Assembly: GCA_963932145.1 (NCBI GenBank)
Contig: OZ010586.1
Span: 53,168,669-53,232,668 of the forward strand
Source: Acanthosepion lycidas
Lineage: Eukaryota; Mollusca; Cephalopoda; Sepiida; Sepiidae
Direction: 5' to 3'
DNA: 64,000 nucleotides
Below are positions 1-12,255 of this stretch, piece after piece (the stretch's first letter is position 1; every line of letters starts with the position of its first letter). The notes under the pieces were generated by a model. That model did no database searches, was not told where the DNA came from, and was given only the letters and a program-made list of their open reading frames with translations. The translations under genes and the position numbers were made by a program.

Positions 1-277
1 GGGGGGGGGCACCAACTGAAGATTAACTGTGCAAATGTTTAGGTCCATGAAGTGATAGTGATTCTCCAATGATGACAAGATGAAATAATCAACATGCAAA
101 TAGCTAAGAAAACAGCAAAGAAGATTCTTTGAGGTAAGTATACCTAAGGTGAGTATTAAAAAGTGGAATAACACAAATGAGAAGAAAAGATATTTCGCAG
201 ACTAGATTTGGTATCCTGAGACATTCAGTCGTATGATTTGTGCACTTCTACTGAAAAAATGTTATAATTAAAGAACC

Positions 278-435
278 TAGTTGGCATTACCATTTGATTA
301 ATATATATATATACATTTTGATTATATATATATACATTATTTACATTCTTCGGACTATTGTCCTCATCTTTGTTGCCATATTCATTACGTTTCAGCCGTT
401 GTACACTTCGGCCTTCTTCAGGTGGTTGGAAAATC
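278..435 (-). repeat. SINE-1 (tRNA-headed SINE), body only
   Basis: The reverse complement of this stretch is the body of a repeat seen many times in the window, with the conserved parts GAAGGCCGGAG, CGAAACGT and GATGAGGACAATAGTCCG. It lacks the tRNA-like head. It matches 776-985 in inverted orientation, including the same short (TA)n insertions around AATCAAAATG, so the two form a long imperfect inverted repeat. The open frames here are shadows of the repeat. Confidence 0.75.
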
Positions 436-587
436 TCCTGAGCTGACCAAGTATAGAAATAAATACAATATGGGAACCAGTAATAAGGAGTGCCAGAGAG
501 AAGCAATGATAACAACAAAAAGTTGCAATAAAATGGTAAAAATGGTTGCTGAAGACATTAGGTTTATAACACCCAGAAATTCATACC

Positions 588-907
588 CAGATGTCCTCAA
601 GGACACATGGCACAGTGGATAAAAGCGTTGGTTAGATCCAGTGACAGGACCCAATGTCAGTTCAATACCTGGTTAAGGCAGTGGAGAACTTTCAGAGGGA
701 AATTAATAGGATAACTGATAACTGACATCCATCAAACATGGTACGTAGAACTAGTGAAATAAAGGGTTCAGTTCAACATTCCAACCACTTGAAGAAAGCC
801 GGAACATACAATGGCCTAAATGTAATAAATATGGCGACAAAGATGAGGACAATAGTCCGAAGAATGTAAATAATGTATATATATATATATATATATATAT
901 AATCAAA

Positions 908-954
<47 letters not shown>

Positions 955-1015
955 TCAAATGGTGATGTAAATAATGTACATAATACCTCATCTCAGAAAT
1001 ATATATATATACACA
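588..1015 (+). repeat. SINE-1, near full length with tRNA-like head
   Basis: A tRNA-like head has an A box at 608-618 (TGGCACAGTGG) and a B box at about 659-669 (AGTTCAATACC), properly spaced for RNA polymerase III. A non-tRNA body follows, ending in CCTCATCTCAGAAATAT. The body is interrupted by a long (TA)n expansion at about 877-950. Cephalopod tRNA-derived SINEs of this general build are known; I cannot say which named family this is. Confidence 0.8.
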
Positions 1016-2334
1016 CTGGGTGTATTTGGCCATCAATTTTTGATTCATACAATTTTGTTTAAAGACCAATTAAAGTTATTTTTCTATATTTCAGATCATT
1101 TTTGTTGGTTTCCATTATATATTTAAATATAGATTGTGCAATGTCTATGTAAGTAAGGATTTGTGAGATTTCTATCGTCTTGATTGGAGATATGTGATTT
1201 AATTGAGCTGTTAGGTTAATGGAGTACTAAATGACCTGATAATGTAGTGGTTGTGAAACCAATATGGTTGTTGAATGCTTATTATTATAGAACATTGCAC
1301 AAAAAAATTACTTTTCCTAGACTTGCCTTGATGATTCCAATATCTCCATTGATAAACATAACCCTCCCAGCACATTCTGTGTGTGGAGGGGTATGGAGAA
1401 AAGAAAGATCAATTACTTGAATGATTAACAGAGAAAAAAAACAGAAGGAACTTAAAGCAAACCTCTATTTTGCTATAATTTATTGTGAGTAAAAAAGAAT
1501 AAGTGTATTTTACAAGAATGCGGGATATTTTGAAATGGTTATCATATACATTGTGTGAAAAGTAATGCATTTACCAGTTGAACTACTTTATCATTCCATT
1601 TTTGTGGTGTCAGGACCTCAGTTCATTGAGCTATTTTTCAGAAACTTGTCTGTTATTAAAGTTATTAAAGAGAGAGAAGAGACTTAATTCAAAGCAGAAT
1701 ACCTTGGTCATTAATAACAATCTTTGCAATTTTTTTAAAATCAGAATACAAAGACGTTTTTCATATCTGTAACTTTGAAAATGAGAACTTTTGTCATTAA
1801 CTTTAATGTTTTTTCATTTTTTTTTTTTTTGCCAGCATACGAATTAATATCAAAAGACAAACATGACTAAAACTGGTCACTGAACTGTTCAACTTTGTTC
1901 TTGATCAATTCAAAAACAAAACATTTTAATTAACCCTTTGACAGGGCAGATCATCTATTGATGTTATAATAACACAAAGAACTAAGGACTTTGCCAATTC
2001 ACAAGATTATATAGTTTTAAAAAAAGGAAAGAAGACCTTTTTAACCTATAGTTGATAGGAGTACAATGTTCAAAGGAAACAATGAGAATTAATCCAATTA
2101 TTTTTAACATTTCTACATTAATTTAACAAGCAATTTCAATTAGAACTGACACCAGGATGCCAACAACAAATTTAATGCCAGCGAAAGAGTAACTGTATTG
2201 TTTCAAAGTTTCATTCAGAAAATTTGAATCTGCCAATTCTTAACCCACTGATATTAAATGATACACCCATATTTAATATTAAAAAATGCAATGGTATGAT
2301 TAGTCATAATTATTTTTCTAAAGATTAATTCCAA
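1016..2334. other. AT-rich non-coding stretch
   Basis: No coding frame, RNA gene or clear repeat is recognised. A piggyBac-like end motif TTAACCCTTTGACAGGGCAG lies at about 1932, but I find no inverted partner nearby. Confidence 0.4.
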
Positions 2335-2500
2335 ATTCATTTATTATTATGGATTATATCCTTTGGGAAAGATATGAATCCATTTCCTCTCCCAGCTATA
2401 GGTAAAATAGTAAAATGTATCTGGAAAAATGTATCTGGAAAAATCATTGTTATTCTTAAAAAAATTGTTAATGCAATATTCACCTGAAAAAAAAAAAAGA
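2335..2500 (+). repeat. SINE-2-type tail fragment
   Basis: The stretch with CTTTGGGAAAGATATGAATCC, CCTCTCCCAGCTATAGG and GGAAAAATCATTGTTATTC matches the tail of the tRNA-headed repeat at 39225-39440. No tRNA-like head is left here. Confidence 0.5.
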
Positions 2501-2519
2501 ATCATTTTTATAATCCAAA

Positions 2520-2703
2520 ATAACCCAGAGAGAGTCTGTCTATATTTCTGAGATGAGGTATTATGTACAGTATTTACATTATGCGGACTATTGTCCTCAT
2601 CTTTGTCGCCATATTTGTCACAATGTTTTGGCTGTTGTATGCTCCGGCCTTCTTCAGGTGGTTGGAATTTCGAACTGAACCCTTTATTTCGATCCCTGGG
2701 GTA
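2520..2703 (-). repeat. SINE-1 body, left arm of a long hairpin
   Basis: Same body as the copy at 588-1015, reversed. Positions 2567-2702 pair with 2759-2896 with very few mismatches across a loop of about 56 bases. Confidence 0.8.
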
Positions 2704-2758
2704 GACTGTTCTAGTTCCACGTGCCATGTTTGATGGATGTCAGTTATCAGTTATCTCC

Positions 2759-2905
2759 TACCCCAGGGATCTGAAATAAAGGGTTCAGTTCGAAATTCCA
2801 ACCACCTGAAGAAGGCCGGAGTGTACAACAGCCGAAACATTGTGACAAATATGGCGACAAAGATGAGGACAATAGTCCGCATAATGTAAATACTGTAACC
2901 TAGAG
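2759..2905 (+). repeat. SINE-1 body, right arm of a long hairpin
   Basis: Forward copy of the SINE-1 body from CCCCAGGGATCTGAAATAAA to the ATAATGTAAATACTGTA end. It has no tRNA head and is joined head to head with the reversed copy at 2520-2703. Confidence 0.8.
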
Positions 2906-3655
2906 AGGTTGATAAAACATAAAAAAAAAAATCAATCCAAATTTATTTAAACATTTTGATAATTATTCATCTCAAGAGAATCTGAACTATGTTAGTAATA
3001 TAAATGTTTACTAAATTTTACTTACTCTAACAGGGCACCTAGTGAGGATTGAACTCATTACACCTGCACAAATCTGTGTAATAACTTTGCAAAACATTTC
3101 TCTATGACAAGTGCTCAAATAAAAATACTCACATCAGAACAGTTTGAAATTTTAAAATTAAATTTTCTATTCAGTGATTAAACTGTCTTAAACTTTAGGC
3201 TATGATCTGTATTGTTCAGTTACTGTTGGTAAAGTAATCTGGTTATTATTTTGAATGAGAGAGTTTAATGTTTTCTATTCAAACCCAGTGTCAGCAAAGT
3301 ATGGCTCATTAACTAGAAGAAGCAAATATCTGACTTTGAATCCAGAGATGATGATTATCTTGAGCTTGGGACAGTATTTCACAAGTAATGCTTTCTGAAT
3401 ATTCTTAGCAGTACATGGATCAAATGAGAAGAGGTGAACACACAGGCATTTAAGATTCTTCCCTAGAAGAATACAACTGAATTCAAAATCATGGAATCCA
3501 TCCTTTGAAACTTAAAAGAATGTAAATCTGTATCAGGTAATTTAATATGGTGTAAAGCTAGTGAGAAAAGTTCCTATTTTATTTATTTCCCAAACAATAA
3601 AACATAAAACAATTACTTGCAAAAGTAAATATTATTCATTATTTTCTATCAGTTT
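2906..3655. other. AT-rich non-coding stretch
   Basis: I see no gene, RNA or recognisable repeat here. Confidence 0.35.
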
Positions 3656-3659
3656 GTAA

Positions 3660-3992
3660 GCATTTACACTATTTATATTGTTTGGACTGTTGACCTCATC
3701 TTTATTGTCATATTCACAATGTTTCTGCTGTAGTATGCTCCGGCCTTATTCAGGTAATATATGTTGGAATTTCAAACTGAAAATGAGATAGATAGTTTTA
3801 TTTCCATGTAACATGCCTTTTCTGGATATCTCAGTTTTCAGCTAATTCCTTTTAGTAAGTCAACTCTCCAAGTTTTTTTTTTTTTTTTTTTTTGTTCACC
3901 TGTGCTGTGGCCAGGTGTTGAACTCACAATTTGGGTCAAGTCGCTGGTTTACTTCTACCAATTCTTTTATCCACTGGATCATGTGTCCTTGT
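3660..3992 (-). repeat. SINE-1, full length, reversed
   Basis: Body at 3660-3775, linker, then a tRNA-like head read on the minus strand: A box near 3970-3980 (complement of CCACTGGATCATG) and B box near 3914-3926 (complement of GGTGTTGAACTCA). A poly-T run at about 3874-3892 lies between head and body. Older than the 2.5-kb copies, judging by mismatches. Confidence 0.75.
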
Positions 3993-4085
3993 GTACAATG
4001 GCTGAAATGTTATGAATAGGACAATAAAGATGAGGACAACAGTGTAAATAGTTACAATAGCTCATCTCTAAAATATAGACAGAAT
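3990..4085 (+). repeat. SINE-1 3' end fragment
   Basis: The forward body end, with GATGAGGACAACAGTGTAAA and CTCATCTCTAAAATATAGACAG, abuts the reversed copy at 3660-3992 and gives another inverted SINE pair. Confidence 0.65.
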
Positions 4086-5280
4086 TTGTAAGCAACTTTT
4101 ACCAATGTTTGGAAACTTTCTTACCTAATATAAAATTTTGTCATTACTAGTAAAGCATTAACATCATCCAATGTCATAACATTAAAATCAATTTGCACAA
4201 ACAAAATAAACAAATTTCTGAGATAGTTCAAACTTACCATAAGAAAGACTTGCATTTACCATTTTATATATTTTATCTAATTAAATTGTCTTGAAACAAT
4301 TTTTTATTCTTTTTTTCAAGACTTATATTTTTAATTGTGGAAGCTTATTTGAAGAATTCTTCTTTTAGTTTTGCTTTTTAATATTCATGCTGTCTTGATC
4401 AGTAATCTTAGAGTATGTCTATGTGCTTTCACATCATGTGACCAGGAAATTATAGAAGAATTATGGCAAAGTTGCAAGCACATATCTCAGTTAATGACAG
4501 ACAAAAGTCGATTAGTCTGAAGAAACTTGTCCAATCATTATTTTTTTGTCTGTGTTTTGTCAACAAATCAACATGAAGCAGGAACTCCTCTGACCACTGT
4601 ATATTTATCTCAATTTCCTATTCCCATTATTTTTTTACTCTTTTCTTTTGCATCAATTCTCCGCGTAATAAAAGAAGATAACACAAAAAGAATGGGCAAT
4701 TGAAAAGCAAAAATACCAGTAAGCTTCCTTAAGATTAACTGAGACCCACCTGTAAGTAACATAGAATTAGACAGAGAAAATCAATGTTAATAAAAAGAAA
4801 TCAATGACTAATGTTTCAATGGAGTACAAACAGAATTACATATTGACATGTTTAAAATGTAAGTTGGAGAACAAAACACCACAAGGATGAAGGCGAGTGA
4901 GCTAAAAGTAAGTAATATGTAAGAAAGGATACTTATTTGGATCAAAGTAGAAATTGTAGTTTTTATTTCACTTTTGTTTGAACTAAGAGTTTGACAATGT
5001 AATCAGTAGTGATCAAGAAAATCATTCTGAAAAGCAAGTAAAAGCAAATAAGAACGGAGGATTGATTTGCTTGTACCAAGCCCAAATTCAAAAACAGAAG
5101 ATTCACTCGTAAAGAGAAAGAGAGAGACAGACAATCCTAAATGGCCAGCATTAATTAATGCAAAAGAGTTTGCCCAGTGCTAACATATTTATGTAAAGAC
5201 AAAGAAAACAACTGTCTCATTTTGTCAACAAATTTGAACAAAACCATTTGTTTTCAACTAATTCATGCTGCTTTCCTTTA
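4086..5280. other. AT-rich non-coding stretch
   Basis: No gene or known repeat recognised. Reading frames are short and closed on both strands. Confidence 0.35.
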
Positions 5281-5825
5281 AATCTTAAAGACAATCCTTC
5301 ATCAGAGCCTATAGAATCTGATGCTACAAATCACAAACAACAAGCTGTATGAAAATATGATGCTCCAAAACCAAAGTATTAACCTGAAAATTTAAGTGAT
5401 ATTCTCAAATAGCCTCATCAGACCCAGACATATATGACGTCCATCTCATTCATAAAATGTTTAAACTATCATCTATAAACAATCATTTCCTCAGATCAAT
5501 GATTGAAAATAACATCAAGCAAATGAGCCCTGTCTTAAGGAAGTCATCAAATCCTACAAATTGATGCTACAAAATTACAATTAGCTTTACTAGATAATAA
5601 AACCACATCACTTGAAAAGTTGCAAAAGCAACAAGATGTTGACTTACCACACTATTAAAGACAAAAGGCTTGGAAGGAAACTCCCATCAACAATAGAAAG
5701 TGCAATTAAATTTAGTGGATCTGAAAAAAAAACTGTTTTAAAAGAGAGTTTATAAAAATTTCAACTGAAAATAATGCTATCTGTTCAGTGAGTTTCCCTA
5801 TAAGGAAATTGTTGTGTTAGTACAA
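5281..5825 (+). repeat. Palindrome-core repeat family, diverged copy
   Basis: This stretch follows the same order of conserved blocks as the repeat at 13148-13808: AAACTATCATCTATAAACAA, GATCAATGATTGAAAATA, AAGGCTTGGAAGGAAACTCC, TTTATAAAAATTTCAACTG and the core TTTCCCTATAAGGAAA near 5799. It extends further 5' than the 13-kb copy and matches sequence beyond the shared block at 27221-27345. Family unnamed to me; no protein domain recognised. Confidence 0.65.
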
Positions 5826-5829
5826 TACA

Positions 5830-8800
5830 GAAACTGTATTGTTTTACTCCCCTTTGTTTGTGCCTTTTGTAGTTTATGTACCTTTTTAGATGGGTCACCA
5901 TTTTGATCACTTCTGGTTAGCCCTTAGTTGTTAAAATTAATGTGTGTCAACATTGTAAAAATTTAGAAGTAAAGGGAAGAAGAGAAATTACATTGTGTCT
6001 TTTACAGACATGGGAATCTCTTAAATGTGATCCTTTTGCAGGTACTGGCATTGAATATGGTATGAATATGTACCTGGGTCCCCAACAAAAAAGTTTAGAG
6101 AAGTGGTCTTGGAGGTGGAATTGGTTCTGGATGCCTGTGTTAATTGACCATCTATTTGACATGAAACTGGACTTCACAAACTTTGGTCAGGTTATTGAGG
6201 ATCTAAAGAATCTCAGAGTCTCTCTTTCTGCTGCTGATGAAAGTGATTCACATGTCGTGAACCTTCAGGGTTTATTAGGTGTCTTCATGGTTCTGTGTAG
6301 AAAACCACCAAGGGTATTATCAATGGCATTCACTTTTTGTATCCCTCCCCCAGAATCTTCTGTGTTAAACACTACAGATTATAAAAAGGTGATTCCCAAA
6401 ATGGCTTTCTGTCCTTCTTCTGTGGTGAATTTTGTGTTGGAGTCTAGATATTCTTATGCTGGGATTTACTGAGTATGATCAAGAAATGATTGGAAAATTC
6501 AGAGTCCATTGTCTTTAAAAACACATGTTACTATGTGAAGCTCTTTTGGTTGGAAGACAAAATACATTTGGTTCCTCCAAATTAATCCAAGGCCCTTGGA
6601 GTATTGGATAGAGTTGTGAGGCAATTGGAGCAAAGGAACCAATATCATGATTACTTGAAAGTATTCCAAGAAAGAGAAGGAGTAACAGAGAAAATAGAAG
6701 TCCCCCCCACCAGCAAATACTAGAATTATATTTGGTTACCTCATCATCAGGTCTTCAAAGAAGGTAAACAATCCACGACTAAAATAAGACAGGTTTTTAA
6801 TTGCTTGCTGAAAACCAAAGGTGCTATTTTGCTGAACAAGGCTGCTTATACCATTAGTCTCATAGGAGATTTGTTGAAACTGTTGTTATTGTTCAAATAA
6901 GTACCTGTTGCTAGGGGATATCAGAAAGGCCTTTCTGAGAATAAGATTGTCATCTGGGGAAGACAAGAATAGATTTTGTTTTTCCTTGAAGAAGGGAAAT
7001 CATTTACTTTGCTATTGTTACTGTTCCCTCATTTTTTGGATTTAATGTCTCTCCATTTATCTTGAACTATGTACTAAAACATCATGCTGCAAGATACCCT
7101 GAGGATGAGTGTACTCATATGCTCAACAATCATTTTATGTGGACAACCTGGTTAAGACCTTTAATAATACCCAAGAACTAAAATCCTTTTACTCCGAGTC
7201 CATAAAGAAGAGGAATGACAGTAATTTTCAACTTCATTCTTGTAACACCAACTGCAATGAATTGAGAGAGAAAATGAAGAAGGATGGTAATTTTGTGAAA
7301 CGTTTGTCTCAGTGTGAAAAGATCTTGGGCTTTGAATATATTCCCTACCAAGACTTACTGTGCCTTTCCCATCATTTCAATGACACTGAGGCTTCTACCA
7401 AGTGAAGAAAACTTTCTGAGGTATCAAAAAACTTTGACCCCCCCTATCTATTTGCTTTCCTGTCACCATTAGAGGCCATATCCTCGATAACAAACTTTGG
7501 AAGTTGTATCTAGATTGGGATGACCCTATTCCTAATGAATAAACTACTAGCATGGAACATATTGTCCAAAGATTTATCCTTTCTGAGTATTTTGCAATTC
7601 CCCAGATGAGAACGAAATGAAGGGAGGATTTCTCATTAATTTTGTTTTGTGATACCTCAAAGCAAGAATATAGATTTACAGCATATTCTGTGCAAGAAGG
7701 AATGTTCTCCCCAATTTTCACCAAGGCTAAAGTACCCCCATTCAAGGAAAAAACATTGCCTACCTTGAAATTATTGTCTGTCTTTTGGGGGATTTAAATG
7801 TCTTGCTATATTATTGTGTACCTTTTCTTGTGTAGTTTTTGGAGAGATAATTGTTGCCGTGGATGCGCAAATCATTTTGTCATGGTTGCTCTCAGATACA
7901 ATTAAGACCAAAAATATTTTTGTTAAGAATAGAATCAAGGACATTAGAGAAATCAAAAGAGAAATTGAGATCAGGTTCTCCATCAGAATCCTCTTTAAAT
8001 ATGTTCCTACAGATGCTAATCACATTGACATGATTACTCGCGGCATCTTGATTGGCAAATTCAAAACCAATTTTGACTTTTGGCTCAAAATGGCTATCCA
8101 TCCAACCTATAGACTATCCAGATTGTGACTTAAATTGTTTAAGCCTGGAAAACAAGAAAGTTATTCAGTTGGCTGTGTTTTCTGGTTCATTTACTGAAAA
8201 TGTAGAACCTGTAGTGAAATTTGAAGGATATTCTTCTCTTGATAAATTGATGAGAATGACATCATATGTAATATTATGAGATATTTTGTTCTCAACTGCA
8301 AGCAGTGTGCCTGGTTTCATCTGATAAAAACAATGCAGCAGCAAGCCTTTGTAGGAGAAAGAGAATATCTCTCGAAACCAACAAAGGATAATATTCCTGG
8401 ATTAGTAAAAAATTTGAATTTTTTTGTAATGATCATGGTGTTGTCTGTTCAAGAGGAAGGATAGACAAATGTGATATGTATGATTACAAAGTGACACATC
8501 TCATTCTCCTTGCCAATAAACACCCTTTGACTAGACTTTTAATCCTTGATTGTCATGCTAAATGCAATACCATCTAGGTATTGCCTCCACTTTGAGTAAA
8601 GCGGCTTTCAGGTTTCTGGTTTCCCCAGGTGAGACTGGCTGTTAAAACTGTTATTTCAGAGTGTATATTATGCAAAAGATTTAATTCCATGTCTTTAGCA
8701 TATTCCAAAATGGCCTGCCTCCCCAAAACCAGAGTAAACTTGGTTACATTTGGGTGAACGTAACTGGAAGGAGAAGTAAAATGTACCTATTCAAATTCAC

Positions 8801-9900
8801 CTGTTTCATGCTTTATTTGATGGAAAATATGATGGTACATTTATTCATGTTGGCTTTTATATGATTTACCATCTTGTACAGCATTCTAAGCCACATTTAT
8901 AGTGATAATGCCAAGGCATTTCTAGCCATTGGAAAGTTCCTCAAAGTTTTTATTTAAAATGAGTAAACTTCTGCATTTGGGTCTTATCAAATAAAATACC
9001 TGACTATTCTCTTGTACTCTGTTTGGTTTGGCAGTGTTTGGAAGTACCTTATTCATACAGTGAAATTTTGCCTGTATAAGTCTCTTGGAAGTTCAACTGT
9101 GGATTATTTTTATTTACTGACTATTTTGTCTTATATTCAGAATGCCATAAATAATCCACCTTTGTCATTTAGATGTTCTTCCGATTCAGGGTTGGATATT
9201 ATTTCTCCCAACAACATTATGCAACCTGGTAAAAATTTAGGGATCATGATAAGGAAACTGAATATTGACATATGTAGTACTAAACCTCCTAACCAAACAT
9301 CGATCATTGAAACCATATGCAAATGAGATCAGATGCTAGAAAAATGGGAATCTTTAAGAGATCTATTCAAGACTTTTTCCGAGAATAAAATCAAAATTGG
9401 AGATATCGTATTGATAAAAGCGCCTAACAAATCCAGACCCCTTTGGATGTTGGGATGAATCTTGAATCTCATTCACAGCAAAGATAGGTTAGGTAGATCC
9501 GTGAGCCCTAAAAAGGGGGATGGCAATATTCAAATGCACTCTATTAAGCACCTGTTACTCTTGAAGTTGGCTGTAAAACATGAAGATGATGAGGTGGCTA
9601 CTTATTCTCAATAAATTGATCACCCAACTAACTTAGAAAATGAACTGGTAATTTGCGTAGGATGTGGCCAACAAGAGGATGGGTAACCCATGAGGAACAA
9701 TGGTTTTGTTTGACTTGTGTGAACACTGAACATGTAGTAGTCTGTTGAGAGCTCTCCATCATCAGTTCTGGGTTTGACTTTAAACTACAACTAAGAGTGG
9801 AGTTTATGAATAGAACCCCTAACCTCTATTAACTCCAGGTCACCTTTGAGAAAGATGTAGCTCCTGTCAACTCCCCTCTGAAATTAATCAGGGGTTTATT
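5830..9900 (+). mobile_element. BEL/Pao LTR retrotransposon, broken fossil
   Basis: The parts lie in BEL/Pao order on the plus strand: a gag/protease-region frame at 5942-6472 (family assignment of this piece is weak), reverse transcriptase at about 6600-7400, RNase H with the family's VPTDAN and TRG motifs at about 7850-8130, integrase at about 8650-9330, and the DUF5641-type C-terminal part (GDIVLIKAPNK) at about 9400-9480. A Cys-rich patch at about 9650-9750 recalls a PHD-type zinc finger. I could not find a pair of LTRs, so both ends are approximate. It is clearly broken, with more than ten breaks, and looks old. Host function is unlikely. Confidence 0.8.
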
Positions 9901-11620
9901 AAAAAAATGGTTTGATATTCACCCCAAACTCTTTAAAAAGGTGTTCACATCTGCCCAATGGGTATTGCTTCTGTCGGAGCCTAGAATTTTTGTAAACTTT
10001 GCAGTTAACTGCATCTACTCAGCAATAAGCCACAACAACGGACTTTGTTGCAACACTAAAGTACCAGCTGCATTCAGTTGCTATCATCGGTCATTCACGA
10101 TTCACCACCTGTTACCAATAGCTGCATGAAAACTCAACATAGTATAACACTGGAATACTCATAGAAAAACATGAGCACATGGTTCATAGGTTAATTTTAA
10201 CCCAGTGTTACTATCATTGGTTTGTAACTTTTAATTAACACCTTTTTTTCTCTACATTTGTCTATTTTATTATCAGGTTATTATTTGAACATTTGTTTAA
10301 AGTAGCTATATTTTATACATTTATATCACTCTGTGTAGAATCCATTCAACACATGTTCACTGTCCTTACACTGTTGCAAAAATGTACTTAAAAAAAAATT
10401 GAGATACCTTAATTTTTAAAATTATTTTTTAAAAATGAAAAAGGTTGTTGAAGTTTTATTTTAGCTTTAATTGAAAGCTAAAGGATTAAATTTACTATTT
10501 CCAGTAAACAAAATACTCTGTGGTATTTCAAACAGAAATTATATTGATTGGAATAGATATTCATTTTTTTTCCCAGTGGCATTGACAGTCATTCAATTTT
10601 TATACATCTGTAAACACAAGTTAGTTCTCAACTTTAAAAATCTTGCTAAAATAAAATACACTTTTCTGAAACTTTATTTGATGACTGTTAGCTTATTTAA
10701 AGTATAACTAATCTGATTTGGAACAAATATTATTTACTTTATTTAAAAATTTTTGCAGAAACACATTTTTAGCCCAAAAGTGGATTGACAGCCTGATGTC
10801 AGGTTTAACATTGTTCTATGAAGACTTTATCTGTAAAACATAATTTAAGAAAATGATGTGAGGGCCTTTTTTATATAATTTTTTAAGTACTCTGTATTCT
10901 TTAAAATTTTAGAAAATATCCTCTGTAATCTAATTATAGGAACGTTGACTTTAAATTTACTATCGTCATCACTCTTATTTTCTGATAATGTTGTGTATGG
11001 CTGACTGTACTTAAAAAATGGGACTGTTTATATACTTAAAAAAATTCATTTAAAAATCTTGATGTTTGATGATTTGTATTAAGCTTTCCCATTTATTATT
11101 AGTCAATATAGTTTTCACTTAATAATAATATAATCTAAAGGGTGGAAATTAATACATAATCTTAAAAGATTTAAAACTATATAAATTATTATAATCAAAA
11201 TTGAAAAAAAATGGAAAAAATATTTGTAAAATTTCATTATTCTTTGAGAAAATGTTTTTAAAACAATAGTGTCCTTAACATATCTTATTTATGAAAGCAA
11301 TTAAAAGCTTTTCTAATTAAATACTGTCATAGTTTTAAATGCATTTTTTTATTTTATGGTTTGGAGCAGATTTTTGGTAAATGGTGTCTCTGACAAAAAC
11401 AAATTGGTAATTTAAATTCTTCAAGGAATCTTGCTTTTAACTAATATAAATACGAAGAGGCTAAAATTCTAATTTCTCAAAAAACAGCAAAAAAAATTTC
11501 CAAAATAATTTCATTAAAATCTGACAATTATTTGATTTTTACAAGATGCTAAATTTCCTATAGTAATCTTTGGTCTACCTGCTGGCACAAGAAAAATGTT
11601 TTTTTTTAACCAAAATCTTG
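9901..11620. other. AT-rich non-coding stretch after the BEL fossil
   Basis: The first 250 bases have more even composition and could be an LTR remnant, but I see no second copy. The rest is AT-rich with no gene recognised. Confidence 0.35.
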
Positions 11621-11623
11621 AAT

Positions 11624-12035
11624 GTTAGGGTCCCAGCTATGGGCAAATAGTTTGGTTTGGTTTATTTTGTTTAATGACATATCAACCTCAATGGGTTATT
11701 TAATGCTGATAAAAATTCTTATTGCTGGTATTATTTTGTTTTGTCAAAAATCTGTTTCTGGTAATATATTTCCTTCAAAATTGTATTGCTGGTAATAATT
11801 TTTTTCAAAAAAGTATTGCTGGTAATAGTTGACTATTTACCCAGAGCTGGGACCCTAACAAATGCTTCCACCCCGGGTCAGAGTGGACCTGGAAACACCA
11901 GCAATTAAGAGGTGGTTCCACACTCCTCAAAACCTCCTGATCAGAGGCCTTGCTGCTGGACATAGTTTAACATCTTACCCAGAACGATATGGTCAAATAA
12001 GTAACCCCCAAACTGCAGTCAAAACAATAGGAAAA
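11624..12035 (+). repeat. Inverted-repeat element plus conserved block, copy 1
   Basis: A 27-bp inverted repeat starts GTTAGGGTCCCAGCTATGGG at 11624-11650 and returns at 11833-11859. Between the arms the motif ATTGCTGGTAAT recurs at irregular spacing. Directly after it, 11860-12035 is a GC-richer block (GTCAGAGTGGACCTGG, AGCAATTAAGAGGTGGTTCC) that also follows the same sequence at 40978-41415, so arms and block belong to one family. GGGTCAGAGTGG and GGTTCCACACTCC resemble Pol III A and B boxes, which is only suggestive. Confidence 0.6.
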
Positions 12036-12194
12036 TGTTAAAAAAAAAAGTAGGTTTTAATACCAGCAATACATTTTGGAAAAAAAAATTACCAGTAACC
12101 AAACATAATATAACAAGAGTCACTAATTGCTTTAAGGCATCTATCTGGTTGCATGCATACTCTTGAGAGCAGAACAGAAATAGTTATCTGTTTA

Positions 12195-12250
12195 TTCAAT
12201 TTCCTTATAAGGAAACATCTGATCTTACCATTACCATTTACTTTATAAAT
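12195..12250 (+). repeat. Palindrome-core repeat fragment
   Basis: A short piece with TTTCCTTATAAGGAAACATC followed by ATTACCATT, as in the copy at 13148-13808. Confidence 0.55.
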
Positions 12251-12255
12251 TACAA

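Noticed and set aside
1932-1951. piggyBac-type end TTAACCCTTTGACAGGGCAG
   Set aside because: No inverted partner with TTAA found within a plausible distance.
9901-10200. 3' LTR of the BEL/Pao fossil
   Set aside because: Position fits, but no matching copy upstream of 5830 was found, so it cannot be supported.
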